DNA of 64,000 nucleotides from Kiloniellales bacterium (GTDB lineage: Bacteria > Pseudomonadota > Alphaproteobacteria > Kiloniellales > JAKSBE01). How positions within the stretch are numbered: position 1 is the stretch's first letter; every line of letters begins with the position of its first letter. The position numbers were made by a program, and so were the translations under genes. Of this stretch, positions 51,739 to 61,346 are shown piece by piece. Location: contig JASJBF010000001.1 of the NCBI GenBank assembly GCA_030066685.1, forward strand, positions 1 to 64,000, written 5' to 3'. A model generated the notes under the pieces. The model made no database searches. It saw only the letters and a program-made list of their open reading frames with translations, and was not told the DNA's origin.

Positions 51739-52734
51739 TCAGGCCGCGTCGTGGAAGATGATGCCGAGGGTGTGGCGGCGGCCGCAGCGCAGGCGGCTGA
51801 CGCCGTGGCGCAGCTTGACCCGGTAGGGGCCGCGGCCGCCCTGGACCGGGCGCTCGTTGACGGCGAAGATCACGGCCTCGCCCCGAACCAGCGGCACGAC
51901 CTCGGCGCGGGACTGCATCCGGGGGCGCTGCTCGGTCAGGACGAACTCGCCGCCCTCGAAGTCCATGCCGGGCCGATCGAGCAGGACGGCGAGCTGCAGC
52001 GGGAAGGCCAGGTCGCCGTAGAGGTCCTGGTGCAGGCAGTTATAGTCGCCCGTCCCGTAGCGCAGGAGCAGCGGCGTGGGGCGCTCCTGGCCGGCGGCGT
52101 GGCAAGCGGCGAGGAAGTCCGCCAATTGCTCTGGATAGCGCTGCGCCTGCCCGGTGACCTCCATCCAGCGGTTGGCCAGGGGCACGATGCGGGAGTAGGC
52201 GGCCTGGCGCAGGTCCTCGACCAGGCCGGGAAGGGGATAGCGGAAATAGCGGTACTCGCCGGAGCCGAAGCCGTGCCGCTTCATCACCACGGTGCTGCGG
52301 TAGAGCGCGTCGTCGTCGTAGACGGCCGCCAGTTCGCGGCATTCGGCCTCGGTCAGAAGGGGGCCGGTCAGGCCGTAGCCCCGGTCGTCGATCTCGGCGG
52401 TGATCCGCTCCCAGTCGAGGGCCGCGACCCGTTCGCCGATGCGGTGCGGCCGGCGGGCTCGCTGGCGCCTGGCGTCGGGTCCCTGGTCGGGGCGGCAGCG
52501 CTTGCAGGGCCGGAAGCCGGCCCGCTCGGCCGCCTCCCTGCTGTCGTAGAAGGTGATGTTGGCGCGGTGCGGCAAGCGGGCCGGGCAGGAGGGCTGGCAA
52601 TAGATGCCTGTGGTCCGAACGGCGGTCCAGAAGTGGCCCTCCGCCGCTGCTGATCCGGCCTGGACCGCGGCCCAGCGCGCGGTATCGCTGGAGAAGTCTT
52701 CCGCCGTCTCCTCGATCTCTCTCGCACTTTCCAT
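51739..52734 (-). CDS. Ada-type zinc domain fused to a 2-oxoglutarate/Fe(II) oxygenase
   Basis: A two-domain protein of 331 residues. Residues about 33-82 are an Ada N-terminal zinc domain: TTGIYCQPSCPARLPHRANI with Cys46 and Cys50, then GFRPCKRCRPD with Cys77 and Cys80. In Ada this domain takes methyl groups from DNA phosphotriesters. Residues about 115-331 are a 2OG-Fe(II) dioxygenase: CLHQDLYGD supplies His235 and Asp237, His310 in KLRHGVSRL is the third ligand, and the Arg pair before HTLGIIFHD binds 2-oxoglutarate. ATG 52734 has AGGAG nine bases upstream. The fusion suggests alkylation sensing joined to oxidative demethylation, in the manner of Ada plus AlkB. It is convergent with the dauA-like gene. 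Confidence 0.85.
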   Translation of the reverse strand: MESAREIEETAEDFSSDTARWAAVQAGSAAAEGHFWTAVRTTGIYCQPSCPARLPHRANITFYDSREAAERAGFRPCKRCRPDQGPDARRQRARRPHRIGERVAALDWERITAEIDDRGYGLTGPLLTEAECRELAAVYDDDALYRSTVVMKRHGFGSGEYRYFRYPLPGLVEDLRQAAYSRIVPLANRWMEVTGQAQRYPEQLADFLAACHAAGQERPTPLLLRYGTGDYNCLHQDLYGDLAFPLQLAVLLDRPGMDFEGGEFVLTEQRPRMQSRAEVVPLVRGEAVIFAVNERPVQGGRGPYRVKLRHGVSRLRCGRRHTLGIIFHDAA

Positions 52735-52823
52735 GGCGACCACTCCTGCAGCGAAGCCTGTGCGCCACAATAGCCTTTGGCGGGAGAGCTTTCCGTCCGA
52801 AGTTTGCGCTCCCGCCGCGCTCT

Positions 52824-53699
52824 TCAGTCGTCCGGCAGCGGGATGAACTCGCTCTCCCCCGGCACGGGATCGAAGCGGCCCTCCTTCCAGTCGGCCTTGG
52901 CCTGCTCGATGCGTTCCTTGGAGCTGGAGACGAAGTTCCACCAGATGTGCCGCTCCCCGTCCATCGCTGCGCCGCCCAGCAGCATCACACGGGACTCTGT
53001 CTCGGCTTTCAGCGCGACCTCGGCCCCGGCTGCGAATACCGCCATCTGCCCGACCTTCAGGGACCGGCCCGCCACGGTCACAGCGCCCTCGGCGACGTGG
53101 GCCGCTCGCTCTTCGTACTCCGATGGCAGAGTCAGGGAACTCCCGGCCGGCATCTCGGCAGCCAGGTAGAAGGTCGGCGAAAAGACCTTCACCGGCGAGG
53201 TCTCGCCGTAGGCGCTGCCGGCGATGAGGCGCAGCCGGACACCGTCGATCTCCAGGGCCGGCAGGGTCTCGCCCCCGTGGTGGTGGAAGCTCGGCTCGGT
53301 TTCCTCGTGGCTCTGCGGCAGGGCGACCCAGGACTGGATGGCGTGCAGGGTCAGATCCCGGTCGCGGGCGTCCGGGCTGCTGCGCTCGGAATGCACGATG
53401 CCGCGGCCGGCGGTCATCCAGTTGACGTCGCCCGGGCGGACCTGCTGGGCGAAGCCCAGGCTGTCGCGGTGCATCAGTTCGCCCTCGAAGAGGTAAGTCA
53501 CGGTCGCCAGGCCGATGTGCGGGTGGGGCCGCACGTCGATCCCTTTCCCGGCCGCAAAGACCGCCGGCCCCAGGTGATCGTAGAACACGAAGGGTCCGAC
53601 CATGCGCCGCTTGGCGAAGGGCAGGATCCGTCGTACCTCGAAGCCGCCCAGATCCCGCGACCGCGGCTCGATGATCATCGCAATGGGATTGTCCATCAT
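52824..53699 (-). CDS. Pirin family protein
   Basis: Bicupin of 290-291 residues. The N-terminal metal motif is [28 protein letters not shown], with the following [13 protein letters not shown], all typical of pirin/quercetinase proteins. The C-terminal cupin ends with [29 protein letters not shown]. Two adjacent ATG codons (53699, 53696) are both possible. Bacterial pirins may open quercetin with O2 or bind pyruvate dehydrogenase; nothing near it tells which. It lies 89 bp upstream of the Ada-oxygenase gene on the same strand. Confidence 0.88.
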   Translation of the reverse strand: MMDNPIAMIIEPRSRDLGGFEVRRILPFAKRRMVGPFVFYDHLGPAVFAAGKGIDVRPHPHIGLATVTYLFEGELMHRDSLGFAQQVRPGDVNWMTAGRGIVHSERSSPDARDRDLTLHAIQSWVALPQSHEETEPSFHHHGGETLPALEIDGVRLRLIAGSAYGETSPVKVFSPTFYLAAEMPAGSSLTLPSEYEERAAHVAEGAVTVAGRSLKVGQMAVFAAGAEVALKAETESRVMLLGGAAMDGERHIWWNFVSSSKERIEQAKADWKEGRFDPVPGESEFIPLPDD

Positions 53700-53745
53700 T
53701 CCAATCAACACCTTCGACTTAAGACTGCGTCGCGGCCTCGCACGA

Positions 53746-55146
53746 TCAGTCGGGTTCGTCCTCGGAAGGCGACCAGTCGGTGACAACCTGGAATGCCGCC
53801 TCGCAGCTCTCGCGTTCGAAGACGGAACCCACGGGCGCCTCGAAGATCATGGCCAGGCTGTCGTCGCCTTCGATCAGTTTCCAAATCGGTACGAGCTGGA
53901 TTCTCTTCGGATCATTCAGTTCCTCGTCGCTTTCGCTGCCGGCAAAGACGCGCCAACCGCTGTCCTGCTCGCGGTCGGTGGCCTCGCGGTAGAGAAAACG
54001 AACACAGCCCCCGTCCTCCAAGACGCGCTCGGAGACGAAAGCCAGCTTCGCGCCTTCGCCGAAATAGCGGTCCTGGACCTTGCGCATTCTGGAGACCGTC
54101 TGCTCCGAACCCAGCAGGACTCTGACCCGAGCCAGCCGGTCGGAGGCATCGTAGTCAGCGTAGACCTCGAAGAGGCCGTCGCCCCAGGTGGTCATGAAGA
54201 GGCAGAGCTCGGCCTCGCCGAGGCGCAGGACGCCGGACTCGGTATCGCTGCGCCGGACTTGGCTCATCAGGCGCCAGTGATGCGAATGCGGCCGGAGGTC
54301 GACCGCGTAGAGCCAGTCGTTTTGCGCCTTCAGACCTTGGAGCTGTCGGGCCCGCTCGCGGGCCGTCCCCTCGTCCAGGTCCGACCAACCGAAATGGCCG
54401 TCTTGGTCCGGACCGGGCGGGGCTTCGGCAGCCTCAGCCGCTGCCGCCGCGTCACGCCCCCAGAAGACGACGTCCGCGAGGCCATCCAAGCTGTCGTCGT
54501 GCACCCAGCCGCCGAGGGATTCGACGTCGGCGAGGATCAGCCGAGCCTCGTCGACCGCGGCGTAACCGCGGAACTCGGAGCGGAGGATCTCCGCGTCCGG
54601 CCGCAGCTCGACATAGACCTCCTGCCAGCGGCCGGCGAACTCCTCGTCCTCGGACCGGCGGCGGCCCATGACCGGCAGCACGGCGTCCTTCGGCAGGCCC
54701 GGCGCGACCGCGGCCCAGACGCCGTGAAAGGTGATCCCGTTCTCGACCACGCCGTTCTCGAGATACTGGTCGACTCTCGCGCGATGGCTGACCCTCTGGT
54801 CCAGCGGCACGAGCTGCGCCTGAAAACCCCGGTCTCGGCAGAGGGACTCGAAGTCGGCCTTGAACTCTTCGAGGCTCGCACCGGGGACGTCGTAGGCGTA
54901 GAGCGGATGGGCGCTGCGATCGAAGGCGAGGCCCGCCGCGCGCGCGTCGGGGCCCTCGAGCCGGAAGTCGCGGGCCGCTTCAGCGCTCGCTCGTGCCTCT
55001 TCACTGTTCAGATGGTGGGGCGGCAGCACGGGATCCCGGTCATGGTTCCAGAGGTTCAGAAGGCCGCCGTCGAGCACCAGAAGGATCCCGCTCGGCACCC
55101 GGATCCGGCCCAGCCGTTCCGGCGGATCGAGGCGCAGACGTGTCAT
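53746..55146 (-). CDS. Multi-domain immunity-like protein (DUF2185 C-terminus)
   Basis: Soluble protein of 466 residues, no signal peptide or membrane segment. The last ~100 residues ([37 protein letters not shown]... to [11 protein letters not shown]) fit the DUF2185/Imm33 pattern seen in immunity proteins of polymorphic toxins. The middle part, [25 protein letters not shown], resembles the DUF4241 C-terminal pattern. The N-terminal third ([22 protein letters not shown] and [18 protein letters not shown]) is unassigned. No toxin gene is next to it. It is 47 bp upstream of the pirin gene, and a gap of 48 bp separates it from deoA. Domain calls are by eye and moderate. Confidence 0.65.
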   Translation of the reverse strand: MTRLRLDPPERLGRIRVPSGILLVLDGGLLNLWNHDRDPVLPPHHLNSEEARASAEAARDFRLEGPDARAAGLAFDRSAHPLYAYDVPGASLEEFKADFESLCRDRGFQAQLVPLDQRVSHRARVDQYLENGVVENGITFHGVWAAVAPGLPKDAVLPVMGRRRSEDEEFAGRWQEVYVELRPDAEILRSEFRGYAAVDEARLILADVESLGGWVHDDSLDGLADVVFWGRDAAAAAEAAEAPPGPDQDGHFGWSDLDEGTARERARQLQGLKAQNDWLYAVDLRPHSHHWRLMSQVRRSDTESGVLRLGEAELCLFMTTWGDGLFEVYADYDASDRLARVRVLLGSEQTVSRMRKVQDRYFGEGAKLAFVSERVLEDGGCVRFLYREATDREQDSGWRVFAGSESDEELNDPKRIQLVPIWKLIEGDDSLAMIFEAPVGSVFERESCEAAFQVVTDWSPSEDEPD

Positions 55147-55194
55147 GGCAGTCTCCTTCTGAAAGCGCCTCGGGTCACCCTACGAGGAAAGCGC

Positions 55195-56532
55195 CTAATC
55201 GACTGGAGCGGTGATCTTTGCACGGATGCAAGGGCCGGGCAGCTCTGGACTGCCTTCCAAGGTGAAGGCGCTGCGAAGCCGCTCGGCGGTGGCTTCGCAA
55301 TCGCCTGCGCTGCGGGCATGGATCAAGGCAAGAGGCCGCTCCGGACCGACCGCCTCGCCGAGGCCCGCGATCTCGGTCAGACCGACGCTGTGGTCGATGG
55401 CGTCTTCGGCGCGGCGCCGGCCGCCGCCCAGGCTCAGCACCGCAAGGCCGACCGCACGGACGTCGATCGCGGCGACCGAGCCCGCGGTCTCCGGATGGGC
55501 GGCGAGCGTGCAGGCCGATTGCGGCAGGTGCCGATCCGGGTCTTCGATCAGGTCGCCGGGGCCGCCGAGGGCGGCGACCATGCGCTGGAACCGCTCCGCC
55601 GCCGCGCCGCCGTCGAGCGCAGACTCGATGGCGGCCTCGGCTGCCGCGGCGTCGGCGGCCAGGCCGCCGATCTGCAGCAGCTCCGCCGCGAGCGCGGCCA
55701 CCACTTCGTGCAGGCGCGGGTCGCGCTGTGCGCCGGTCAGGTAGTCGACGGCCTCGCGGACCTCCAGGGCGTTGCCGGCGCTGCGGCCGAGGACCTGGTT
55801 CATGTCGGTGATCAGGGCCCGGGTCCTGAGGCCGGCGCCCTCGGCGACCGCGACGATGCTCTCGGCCAGGGCCTTGGCATCGTCTATATCGGCCATGAAG
55901 GCGCCGCTGCCGACCTTGACGTCCATGACCAGGCCCTGGAGCCCGGCGGCCAGCTTCTTGGACAGGATCGAGGCTGTGATCAGCGGGATGGACTCGACGG
56001 TCGCGGTGACGTCGCGGATCGCGTAGAGGCGCTTGTCGGCCGGCGCCAGGTCGGCGGTCTGTCCGATGATCGCGCAGCCGGTCTCGGCGATCGCCCGCCG
56101 GAAGGTTTCGATATCGGGTTGGCTTTGATAGCCCGGGATGGAGTCCAGCTTGTCCAGCGTGCCGCCGGTGTGGCCCAGGCCGCGGCCGGAGATCATCGGC
56201 ACCGCGGCGCCGCAGGCCGCCAGGATCGCGGCCAGGGGCAGGCTCACTTTGTCGCCGACGCCGCCGGTCGAATGCTTGTCCAGCACCGGCCGCTCTTCCC
56301 CTGGCCAGTCGAGCACCCGGCCCGAGGCCATCATGGCGCGGGTCAGGGCGACGCATTCCTCGCGCTCGAGCCCTCGGAAGAAGACCGCCATCGCGAAGGC
56401 CGCCGCCTGACCCTCGGAAATCGAGCCGTCGGTGATGCCGGCAACGAAGGCCGCGACCTCCTCGGGCGCCAGCCGGGCGCCGTCGCGCTTGCGGCGGATC
56501 ACTTCCTGCGGCAGGAAGCCGGGCGCGCTCAC
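55195..56532 (-). CDS. deoA: Thymidine (pyrimidine-nucleoside) phosphorylase
   Basis: Enzyme of 445 residues that splits thymidine or deoxyuridine with phosphate into base and 2-deoxyribose 1-phosphate. Motifs: QEVIRRKRDG at the N-terminus, LDKHSTGGVGDKVSL (phosphate/ribose site), MISGRGLGHTGGTLDKLDSIPG, ITASILSKKLAAGLQGLVMDVKVGSGAFM. The start is GTG 56532, overlapping the deoC stop by GTGA; the open frame upstream is a deoC shadow. It is the last gene of the salvage operon. Confidence 0.93.
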   Translation of the reverse strand: MSAPGFLPQEVIRRKRDGARLAPEEVAAFVAGITDGSISEGQAAAFAMAVFFRGLEREECVALTRAMMASGRVLDWPGEERPVLDKHSTGGVGDKVSLPLAAILAACGAAVPMISGRGLGHTGGTLDKLDSIPGYQSQPDIETFRRAIAETGCAIIGQTADLAPADKRLYAIRDVTATVESIPLITASILSKKLAAGLQGLVMDVKVGSGAFMADIDDAKALAESIVAVAEGAGLRTRALITDMNQVLGRSAGNALEVREAVDYLTGAQRDPRLHEVVAALAAELLQIGGLAADAAAAEAAIESALDGGAAAERFQRMVAALGGPGDLIEDPDRHLPQSACTLAAHPETAGSVAAIDVRAVGLAVLSLGGGRRRAEDAIDHSVGLTEIAGLGEAVGPERPLALIHARSAGDCEATAERLRSAFTLEGSPELPGPCIRAKITAPVD

Positions 56533-57266
56533 CCGCCGGCCTCCAGGGCCGCGAGCACGGTGTCGAGCAGCTTTGAGGCACCGATCCGGAAATGCGTCGG
56601 GCCGATCCAATCCGCGCCCAGGTGGCGTTCGGCGATCTCCAGATAGGCCGCCGCGTCCTCCAGGCTCCGGATGCCGCCGGCCGCCTTGAAGCCGACCCGT
56701 CCGCCGCGCTCCTGGATCACCCCGAGCAAGGCCTCGGCTGCCTCGGGCGTGGCGCCGACGGCGATCTTGCCGGTCGAAGTCTTGAGGACGTCGGCGCCGG
56801 CGGCGATGGCGTCGCGGGCCGCCTCGGCCGTTTCGGCCGGACCGGGAAAGGCGCCGGTCTCCAGGATCACCTTCAGCTTCGCCGCACCGGCCGCCGCCTT
56901 GACCGCGGCGATGTTGGTCTTGGCGGCCTCGTGCTCGCCGGCCAGCCAGGCCCGGTAGGGCATGACCAGGTCGAGCTCGGTCGCGCCCGCGGCCACCGCC
57001 TGCCGGGCCTCCGCCGCCGCGCCCTCGGCCGATCCTTCGCCCTCGGGGAAGTCGACGACCACCGCGACGGCGATCCCGCTGCCGGCCAGGCGCTCGGCCA
57101 TCTCGGCGGCGAAGTCGGGCCAGGAGCAGACCGCCGCGACCTTGCCATGAGGCGTGACCGCCTTGGCGCAGAGCGCAGCGATGTCGTCGTCGCGGGCGTC
57201 GTTCAGGCTGGTCAGGTCGAGCAGCGGCAGCAGGCGCCGCGCCAGCCCGCGCAGGCTTTCGCTCAT
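56529..57266 (-). CDS. deoC: Deoxyribose-phosphate aldolase
   Basis: Aldolase of 245 residues that splits 2-deoxyribose 5-phosphate into acetaldehyde and glyceraldehyde 3-phosphate. The Schiff-base lysine is in ADVLKTSTGK and the second lysine in VGFKAAGGIRS; ELDLVMPYRAW carries the catalytic Asp. It overlaps cdd upstream by ATGA and deoA downstream by GTGA. A phosphopentomutase (deoB) is missing from this operon and must lie elsewhere for the pathway to work. Confidence 0.93.
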   Translation of the reverse strand: MSESLRGLARRLLPLLDLTSLNDARDDDIAALCAKAVTPHGKVAAVCSWPDFAAEMAERLAGSGIAVAVVVDFPEGEGSAEGAAAEARQAVAAGATELDLVMPYRAWLAGEHEAAKTNIAAVKAAAGAAKLKVILETGAFPGPAETAEAARDAIAAGADVLKTSTGKIAVGATPEAAEALLGVIQERGGRVGFKAAGGIRSLEDAAAYLEIAERHLGADWIGPTHFRIGASKLLDTVLAALEAGG

Positions 57267-57664
57267 GCCTTGCCCCGCTCGAAGAAGAAGGCCTCGGGCA
57301 GCAGCTCGCCCAGGGTGAAGCTGCGACGCAGGCCCTCAGGTCCCGCGATGTGAACCGGGGTCCCGGAGCCCGCGAACTCGGCCAGGCGCTGGCGGCAGCC
57401 GCCACAGGGGGTGCAGAGCCGCTCGCCCTCCGCCAGGACCAGGACCTCGGCGACCTCGCGGGCGCCGGCGGCGACCAGGGCGCCAAGGGCGCCGGTCTCG
57501 GCGCAGAGCCCCTCGGGGTAGGAGGCGTTCTCGACGTTGCAGCCAGAAAAAAACCGACCGTCGCCGCTGCGCAGGCAGACACCGACCTGGAAGCCGGAGT
57601 AAGGGGCATGTGCATTGTCCCGCGCCGCCTTGGCCAGGCGGATCATCTCATCGAGGTCGCTCAT
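57263..57664 (-). CDS. cdd: Cytidine deaminase
   Basis: Zinc enzyme of 133 residues, the short tetrameric form, deaminating cytidine and deoxycytidine to uridine forms. Substrate motif FSGCNVENASYPEGLCAETGAL contains the zinc Cys and catalytic Glu (CAETGAL); CTPCGGCRQRLAEF gives the other two zinc cysteines. Its start overlaps the upstream permease stop by four bases, so import and salvage are coupled in translation. Confidence 0.94.
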   Translation of the reverse strand: MSDLDEMIRLAKAARDNAHAPYSGFQVGVCLRSGDGRFFSGCNVENASYPEGLCAETGALGALVAAGAREVAEVLVLAEGERLCTPCGGCRQRLAEFAGSGTPVHIAGPEGLRRSFTLGELLPEAFFFERGKA

Positions 57665-58635
57665 TTGTCCTTCACGTAGGGGATGCCGCTGGCCTTGGGC
57701 GCCACGGCGCGGCCGACGAAGCCGGCCAGCAGGATCACGGTCAGAGCGTAGGGCAGGGCCTGGATGACCTGGACCGGGATCACGCCGATGCCGGGCAGGG
57801 CGACTCCCTGGAGCCGGATCTGCAGGGCGTCGGCGAAGGCGAAGAGCAGGCAGGCCAAGACCGTCGGCACCGGCTTCCACTTGCCGAAGATCATCGCCGC
57901 CAGGGCGAGGTAGCCCTTGCCCGCGGTCATGTCGCGCACGAAGCCGGCGGCGTGCGCGGTTGAGAGGTAGGCGCCGGCGATCCCGCAGAGGAATCCGCAG
58001 AGCAGCATCGCCCGGTAGCGCAAGGCGGCGACCGAGATCCCGGCGGTGTCGACGGCGTGGGGGTTCTCGCCGACCGCGCGCAGGCGCAGGCCGAAACGGG
58101 TCCGGTAGATCAGGAGGGCGACCAGCGGCAGGACCCCGATGGTCAGGTAGACCAGGAGGTTGTGGCCACTGATCACCTCCGAATAGACCGGGCCGATCAG
58201 CGGGATCGGTGCCAGCCACTCGCTCATCGGCAGGTCGAAGCCGATGAAGCGGCCCGGACCCTGCAGGGACGGCGTCACCCCGTTGAGGCCGAACCAGGCG
58301 ACGGCCAGGGTCGGCCCCAGGCCGGCGACCAGGATGTTGATCGCCATGCCGGAGACCACCTGGTTGCCGTTGTGGGTGACGCAGGCGTAAGCGTGCAGCA
58401 GCGCGAAGGACATGGAGACGATGATCGCCGCGCCGAGCCCGAGCCAGGCCGAGTTGGCGACCGCCGCCACCGCCGCCGCGGCGAAGGCCCCGGCCAGCAT
58501 CTTGCCCTCCAGGCCGATGTCGATGACCCCGGAGCGTTCCGCGACCATGCCGGCGAAGGCGGCGAGCAGCAGAGGCGTCGCCACCCGCACGGTGGCGTCG
58601 ATCAGAAGCAAAATGAGGAGGAAGGTCTCGCCCAT
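57661..58635 (-). CDS. Nucleoside ABC transporter permease 2 (BmpC/NupQ type)
   Basis: Inner-membrane permease of 324 residues of the branched-chain-amino-acid/ribose family. ERSGVIDIGLEGKMLAGAF near residue 33 and GFVRDMTAGKGYLALAAMIFGKW are characteristic of nucleoside/BMP-type importers. ATG 58635 shares one base with the stop of the other permease (TGATG), so the pair is translationally coupled. An upstream extension of the frame is a shadow. Confidence 0.92.
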   Translation of the reverse strand: MGETFLLILLLIDATVRVATPLLLAAFAGMVAERSGVIDIGLEGKMLAGAFAAAAVAAVANSAWLGLGAAIIVSMSFALLHAYACVTHNGNQVVSGMAINILVAGLGPTLAVAWFGLNGVTPSLQGPGRFIGFDLPMSEWLAPIPLIGPVYSEVISGHNLLVYLTIGVLPLVALLIYRTRFGLRLRAVGENPHAVDTAGISVAALRYRAMLLCGFLCGIAGAYLSTAHAAGFVRDMTAGKGYLALAAMIFGKWKPVPTVLACLLFAFADALQIRLQGVALPGIGVIPVQVIQALPYALTVILLAGFVGRAVAPKASGIPYVKDK

Positions 58636-59750
58636 CAGGCCGGCGCCTCCTGTGGCGCCTCCCGGGACCTTGCCCGGAAGAAGGCGACGATGGGACTGCG
58701 GAAGATGTTCTCCAGGGCGCCGCAAAACAGGATCACCAGGCCCTGGATCACCACCACCATGTCGCTGGTGAAGGTCGGGATCTCGAAGGCCAGCTCGCTG
58801 CCGCCCTGGTAGAGCGCCCCGAAGAGCAGGGCGGCCAGGATCACCCCGAGCGGGTGGTTGCGCCCCATCAGGGCGACCGCGATGCCGGTGAAGCCGAAGC
58901 CGGCGGAGAAGCCGAGCATCAGGCGGTGCTGGGAGCCCATGACCTCGTTGATCGCCAGCAGGCCGGCCAGGGCGCCGGAGAGGGCCATGGCCAGCATGAT
59001 GCTGCGCCCGGGCGAGATGCCGCCGTAGCGCGCGGCCTGCTCGTTGGCCCCGGTGCAGCGCAGCTCGTAGCCCCAGCGGCTGCGCCAGAGGAAGAGCCAG
59101 ACCAGGCCGGCCGCGGCCAGGGCGACCAGGAAGGTCACGTTGAGCGGCGAGGGCCCGGTCCGCACCCCCAGCGCGCGCAGGACCTCGTGGGCGTAGGGTA
59201 GGTGCCCGGCGTCGGCGAAGCGCGCCGTCTGCGGCACCTGCTGGCCGGGCTCGATCAGGACCTCGACCAACAGGTAGTTGAGCAGGATCGCGGCCAGGAA
59301 GTTGAACATGATGGTCGTGATCACGGTGTGGCTGCCGCGCTCGGCCTGGAGGTAGCCCGGCACGAAGGCCCAGAAGCCGCCGAAGAGCATGGCGCCCAGC
59401 ATTGCCAGCGGCAGCAGCAGCGGCCAGGGCAGGTCGCCCAGGGCTAGGCAGACCAGGGCCACGCCCAGGCCGCCGATCAGGGCCTGGCCCTCGCCGCCGA
59501 TGTTGAACAGGCCGCAGTGGAAGGCGACGGCCACGGCCAGGCCGGTGAAGACCAGGCTCGTGGTGTAGAAAAGCGTGTAGCCGATCTGGTCCCAGGACCC
59601 GAAGGCGCCCCAGACCAGGGCCTTCAGCGCCTCCCAGGGGTTCTCGCCGACCAGCAGCACGACCACGCCGGCCAGCAGCAGGGCGACCAGCAGGTTGACC
59701 AGCGGAATCAGGGCCAGGTCGACCCAGCGCGGCAAGCCGTTGCCGGTCAT
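58635..59750 (-). CDS. Nucleoside ABC transporter permease 1 (BmpB/NupP type)
   Basis: Inner-membrane permease of 371 residues, partner of the next gene. FHCGLFNIGGEGQALIGGL is the family signature, and AERGSHTVITTIMFNFLA and the late LMGRNHPLGVILAALLFGALYQGG are typical. It overlaps the ATPase gene by four bases (59747-59750). Its C-terminal tail is short and charged. Confidence 0.92.
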   Translation of the reverse strand: MTGNGLPRWVDLALIPLVNLLVALLLAGVVVLLVGENPWEALKALVWGAFGSWDQIGYTLFYTTSLVFTGLAVAVAFHCGLFNIGGEGQALIGGLGVALVCLALGDLPWPLLLPLAMLGAMLFGGFWAFVPGYLQAERGSHTVITTIMFNFLAAILLNYLLVEVLIEPGQQVPQTARFADAGHLPYAHEVLRALGVRTGPSPLNVTFLVALAAAGLVWLFLWRSRWGYELRCTGANEQAARYGGISPGRSIMLAMALSGALAGLLAINEVMGSQHRLMLGFSAGFGFTGIAVALMGRNHPLGVILAALLFGALYQGGSELAFEIPTFTSDMVVVIQGLVILFCGALENIFRSPIVAFFRARSREAPQEAPA

Positions 59751-61270
59751 GCCGCGTCCTCCGTGATCCCGGCCATCAGCAGGCCGATCTTCCGGCGGTC
59801 GGCCTCGGCGGTTGGCATCTCGCCGACGATTCGGCCCTCGTGCATGACCACGATCCGGTCGGCCAGGGCCAGGATCTCCTCCAGTTCGGCGGAGACCAGC
59901 AGGATCGCCTTGCCAGCGTCGCGCATTTCGATCAGCCGGCGGTGGATGAACTCGATGGCGCCGATGTCGACCCCGCGGGTCGGCTGCCCGACCAGCAGCA
60001 GGGCCGGGTCGCGCTCAATCTCGCGGGCCAGGACCAGCTTTTGCTGGTTGCCGCCCGAGAAGGATCCGGTCCGCAGCAAGGGGGCCGCCGGGCGCACGTC
60101 GAAGGACTGCATCAGGTCCTGGCAGTGCGTGACGATCTTGGGCCGCTCGCTCAGCAGGCGGCCGTTGTAGGCCGGGTCGTCGTGGTAGCCGAGGATCGCC
60201 GTCTCGCTGGCGTCGAAGCCGACGATGACGCCCATGCGCAGTCGGTCCTCGGGCACGTGGCCCAGGCCGAGGTGGCGCAGCTCCCGGGGATCGCTCGACT
60301 GGTAGCCGGAGAGGATGCGCCGGCCCTTGAGCTTGACCTCGCCGTCGGTGAAGCCGCGCAGGCCGACCAGGGCCTCGATCAGCTCGGTCTGGCCGTTGCC
60401 GGAGACCCCGGCGACGCCGAGGATCTCGCCGGCGCGGACCTCCAGGCTGAGGTCGACGACCTTGGGCTGATGGGCCTCGTCGGTCACCGTCAGGCCTTCG
60501 ACCGTCAGCACTGGGTCGCCCGGCTTGGCCGGCGTCTTGTCGACCCGCAGCAGGACCTTGCGGCCGACCATCATCTCGGCCAGCTGCTCGCGGCTGGTTG
60601 CGGCCGTGACGACCCTGCCGACGACCGCACCATCCCGCATCACCGTCACCGCGTCGGTGACCGCCATGATCTCCTGCAGCTTGTGGGTGATCAGGACCAC
60701 CGTCTTGCCCTCGGCCTTGAGGCGCCGGAGAATCTTGAAGAGGTCGTCCGTCTCCTGCGGGGTCAGGACCGCGGTCGGCTCGTCGAGGATGATGGTCTGG
60801 GCGCCGCGGAACAGGATCTTCAGGATCTCGACCCGCTGCTGCAGGCCCACCGGCAGCTCGGCGACCAGGGCGTCGGGCGGCACCTCCAGGCCGTAGTCGC
60901 GCTCGATGGCGATCAGCTCGTCGCGGGCCTGGTCGAGGCTGGGGCGCACCCAGAACTGGTCCTCGGCGCCGAGGATCAAGTTCTCCAGCACAGTGAAGGT
61001 ATCGACCAGCATGAAGTGCTGGTGGACCATGCCGATCCCGGCGCCGATGGCGTCGCGCGGGTCGCGGATCCGCACCGGCTTGCCCCTGACCCGGATCTCG
61101 CCGGCGTCGGCCTGGTAGAAGCCGTAGAGGATCTTCATCAGGGTCGACTTGCCGGCGCCGTTCTCGCCGACGATGCCGTGGATCGTACCCGCCGCGACGG
61201 CGAGATCGACCTCGCGGTTGGCATGGACCGGGCCGAAGCGCTTGTCGACGCCGACCAGCTCAATCGCCAT
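59747..61270 (-). CDS. Nucleoside ABC transporter ATP-binding protein, tandem ATPase
   Basis: ATPase of 507 residues with two fused nucleotide-binding domains (NupO/RbsA type). Domain 1: GENGAGKSTLMK, VHQHFMLVDTF, signature LPVGLQQRVEILK, ILDEPTAVLTPQE. Domain 2: GVSGNGQTELIEAL (Walker A without the Lys, as usual in this family), GLGHVPEDRLRMG, SGGNQQKLVLARE, VGQPTRGVDIGA. The start is open: ATG 61270 is used, but GTG 61336 (adding 22 residues rich in Ala, Thr and Lys, 10 bp after the lipoprotein stop) is possible. Confidence 0.9.
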   Translation of the reverse strand: MAIELVGVDKRFGPVHANREVDLAVAAGTIHGIVGENGAGKSTLMKILYGFYQADAGEIRVRGKPVRIRDPRDAIGAGIGMVHQHFMLVDTFTVLENLILGAEDQFWVRPSLDQARDELIAIERDYGLEVPPDALVAELPVGLQQRVEILKILFRGAQTIILDEPTAVLTPQETDDLFKILRRLKAEGKTVVLITHKLQEIMAVTDAVTVMRDGAVVGRVVTAATSREQLAEMMVGRKVLLRVDKTPAKPGDPVLTVEGLTVTDEAHQPKVVDLSLEVRAGEILGVAGVSGNGQTELIEALVGLRGFTDGEVKLKGRRILSGYQSSDPRELRHLGLGHVPEDRLRMGVIVGFDASETAILGYHDDPAYNGRLLSERPKIVTHCQDLMQSFDVRPAAPLLRTGSFSGGNQQKLVLAREIERDPALLLVGQPTRGVDIGAIEFIHRRLIEMRDAGKAILLVSAELEEILALADRIVVMHEGRIVGEMPTAEADRRKIGLLMAGITEDAA

Positions 61271-61346
61271 GCCCTCGGTCGCGGGCCGGTCGGTCGTCTT
61301 CCCGGCCGGCGCCGCTCCAGACGCCGTCTTGGTCACGGCCGGCCGC

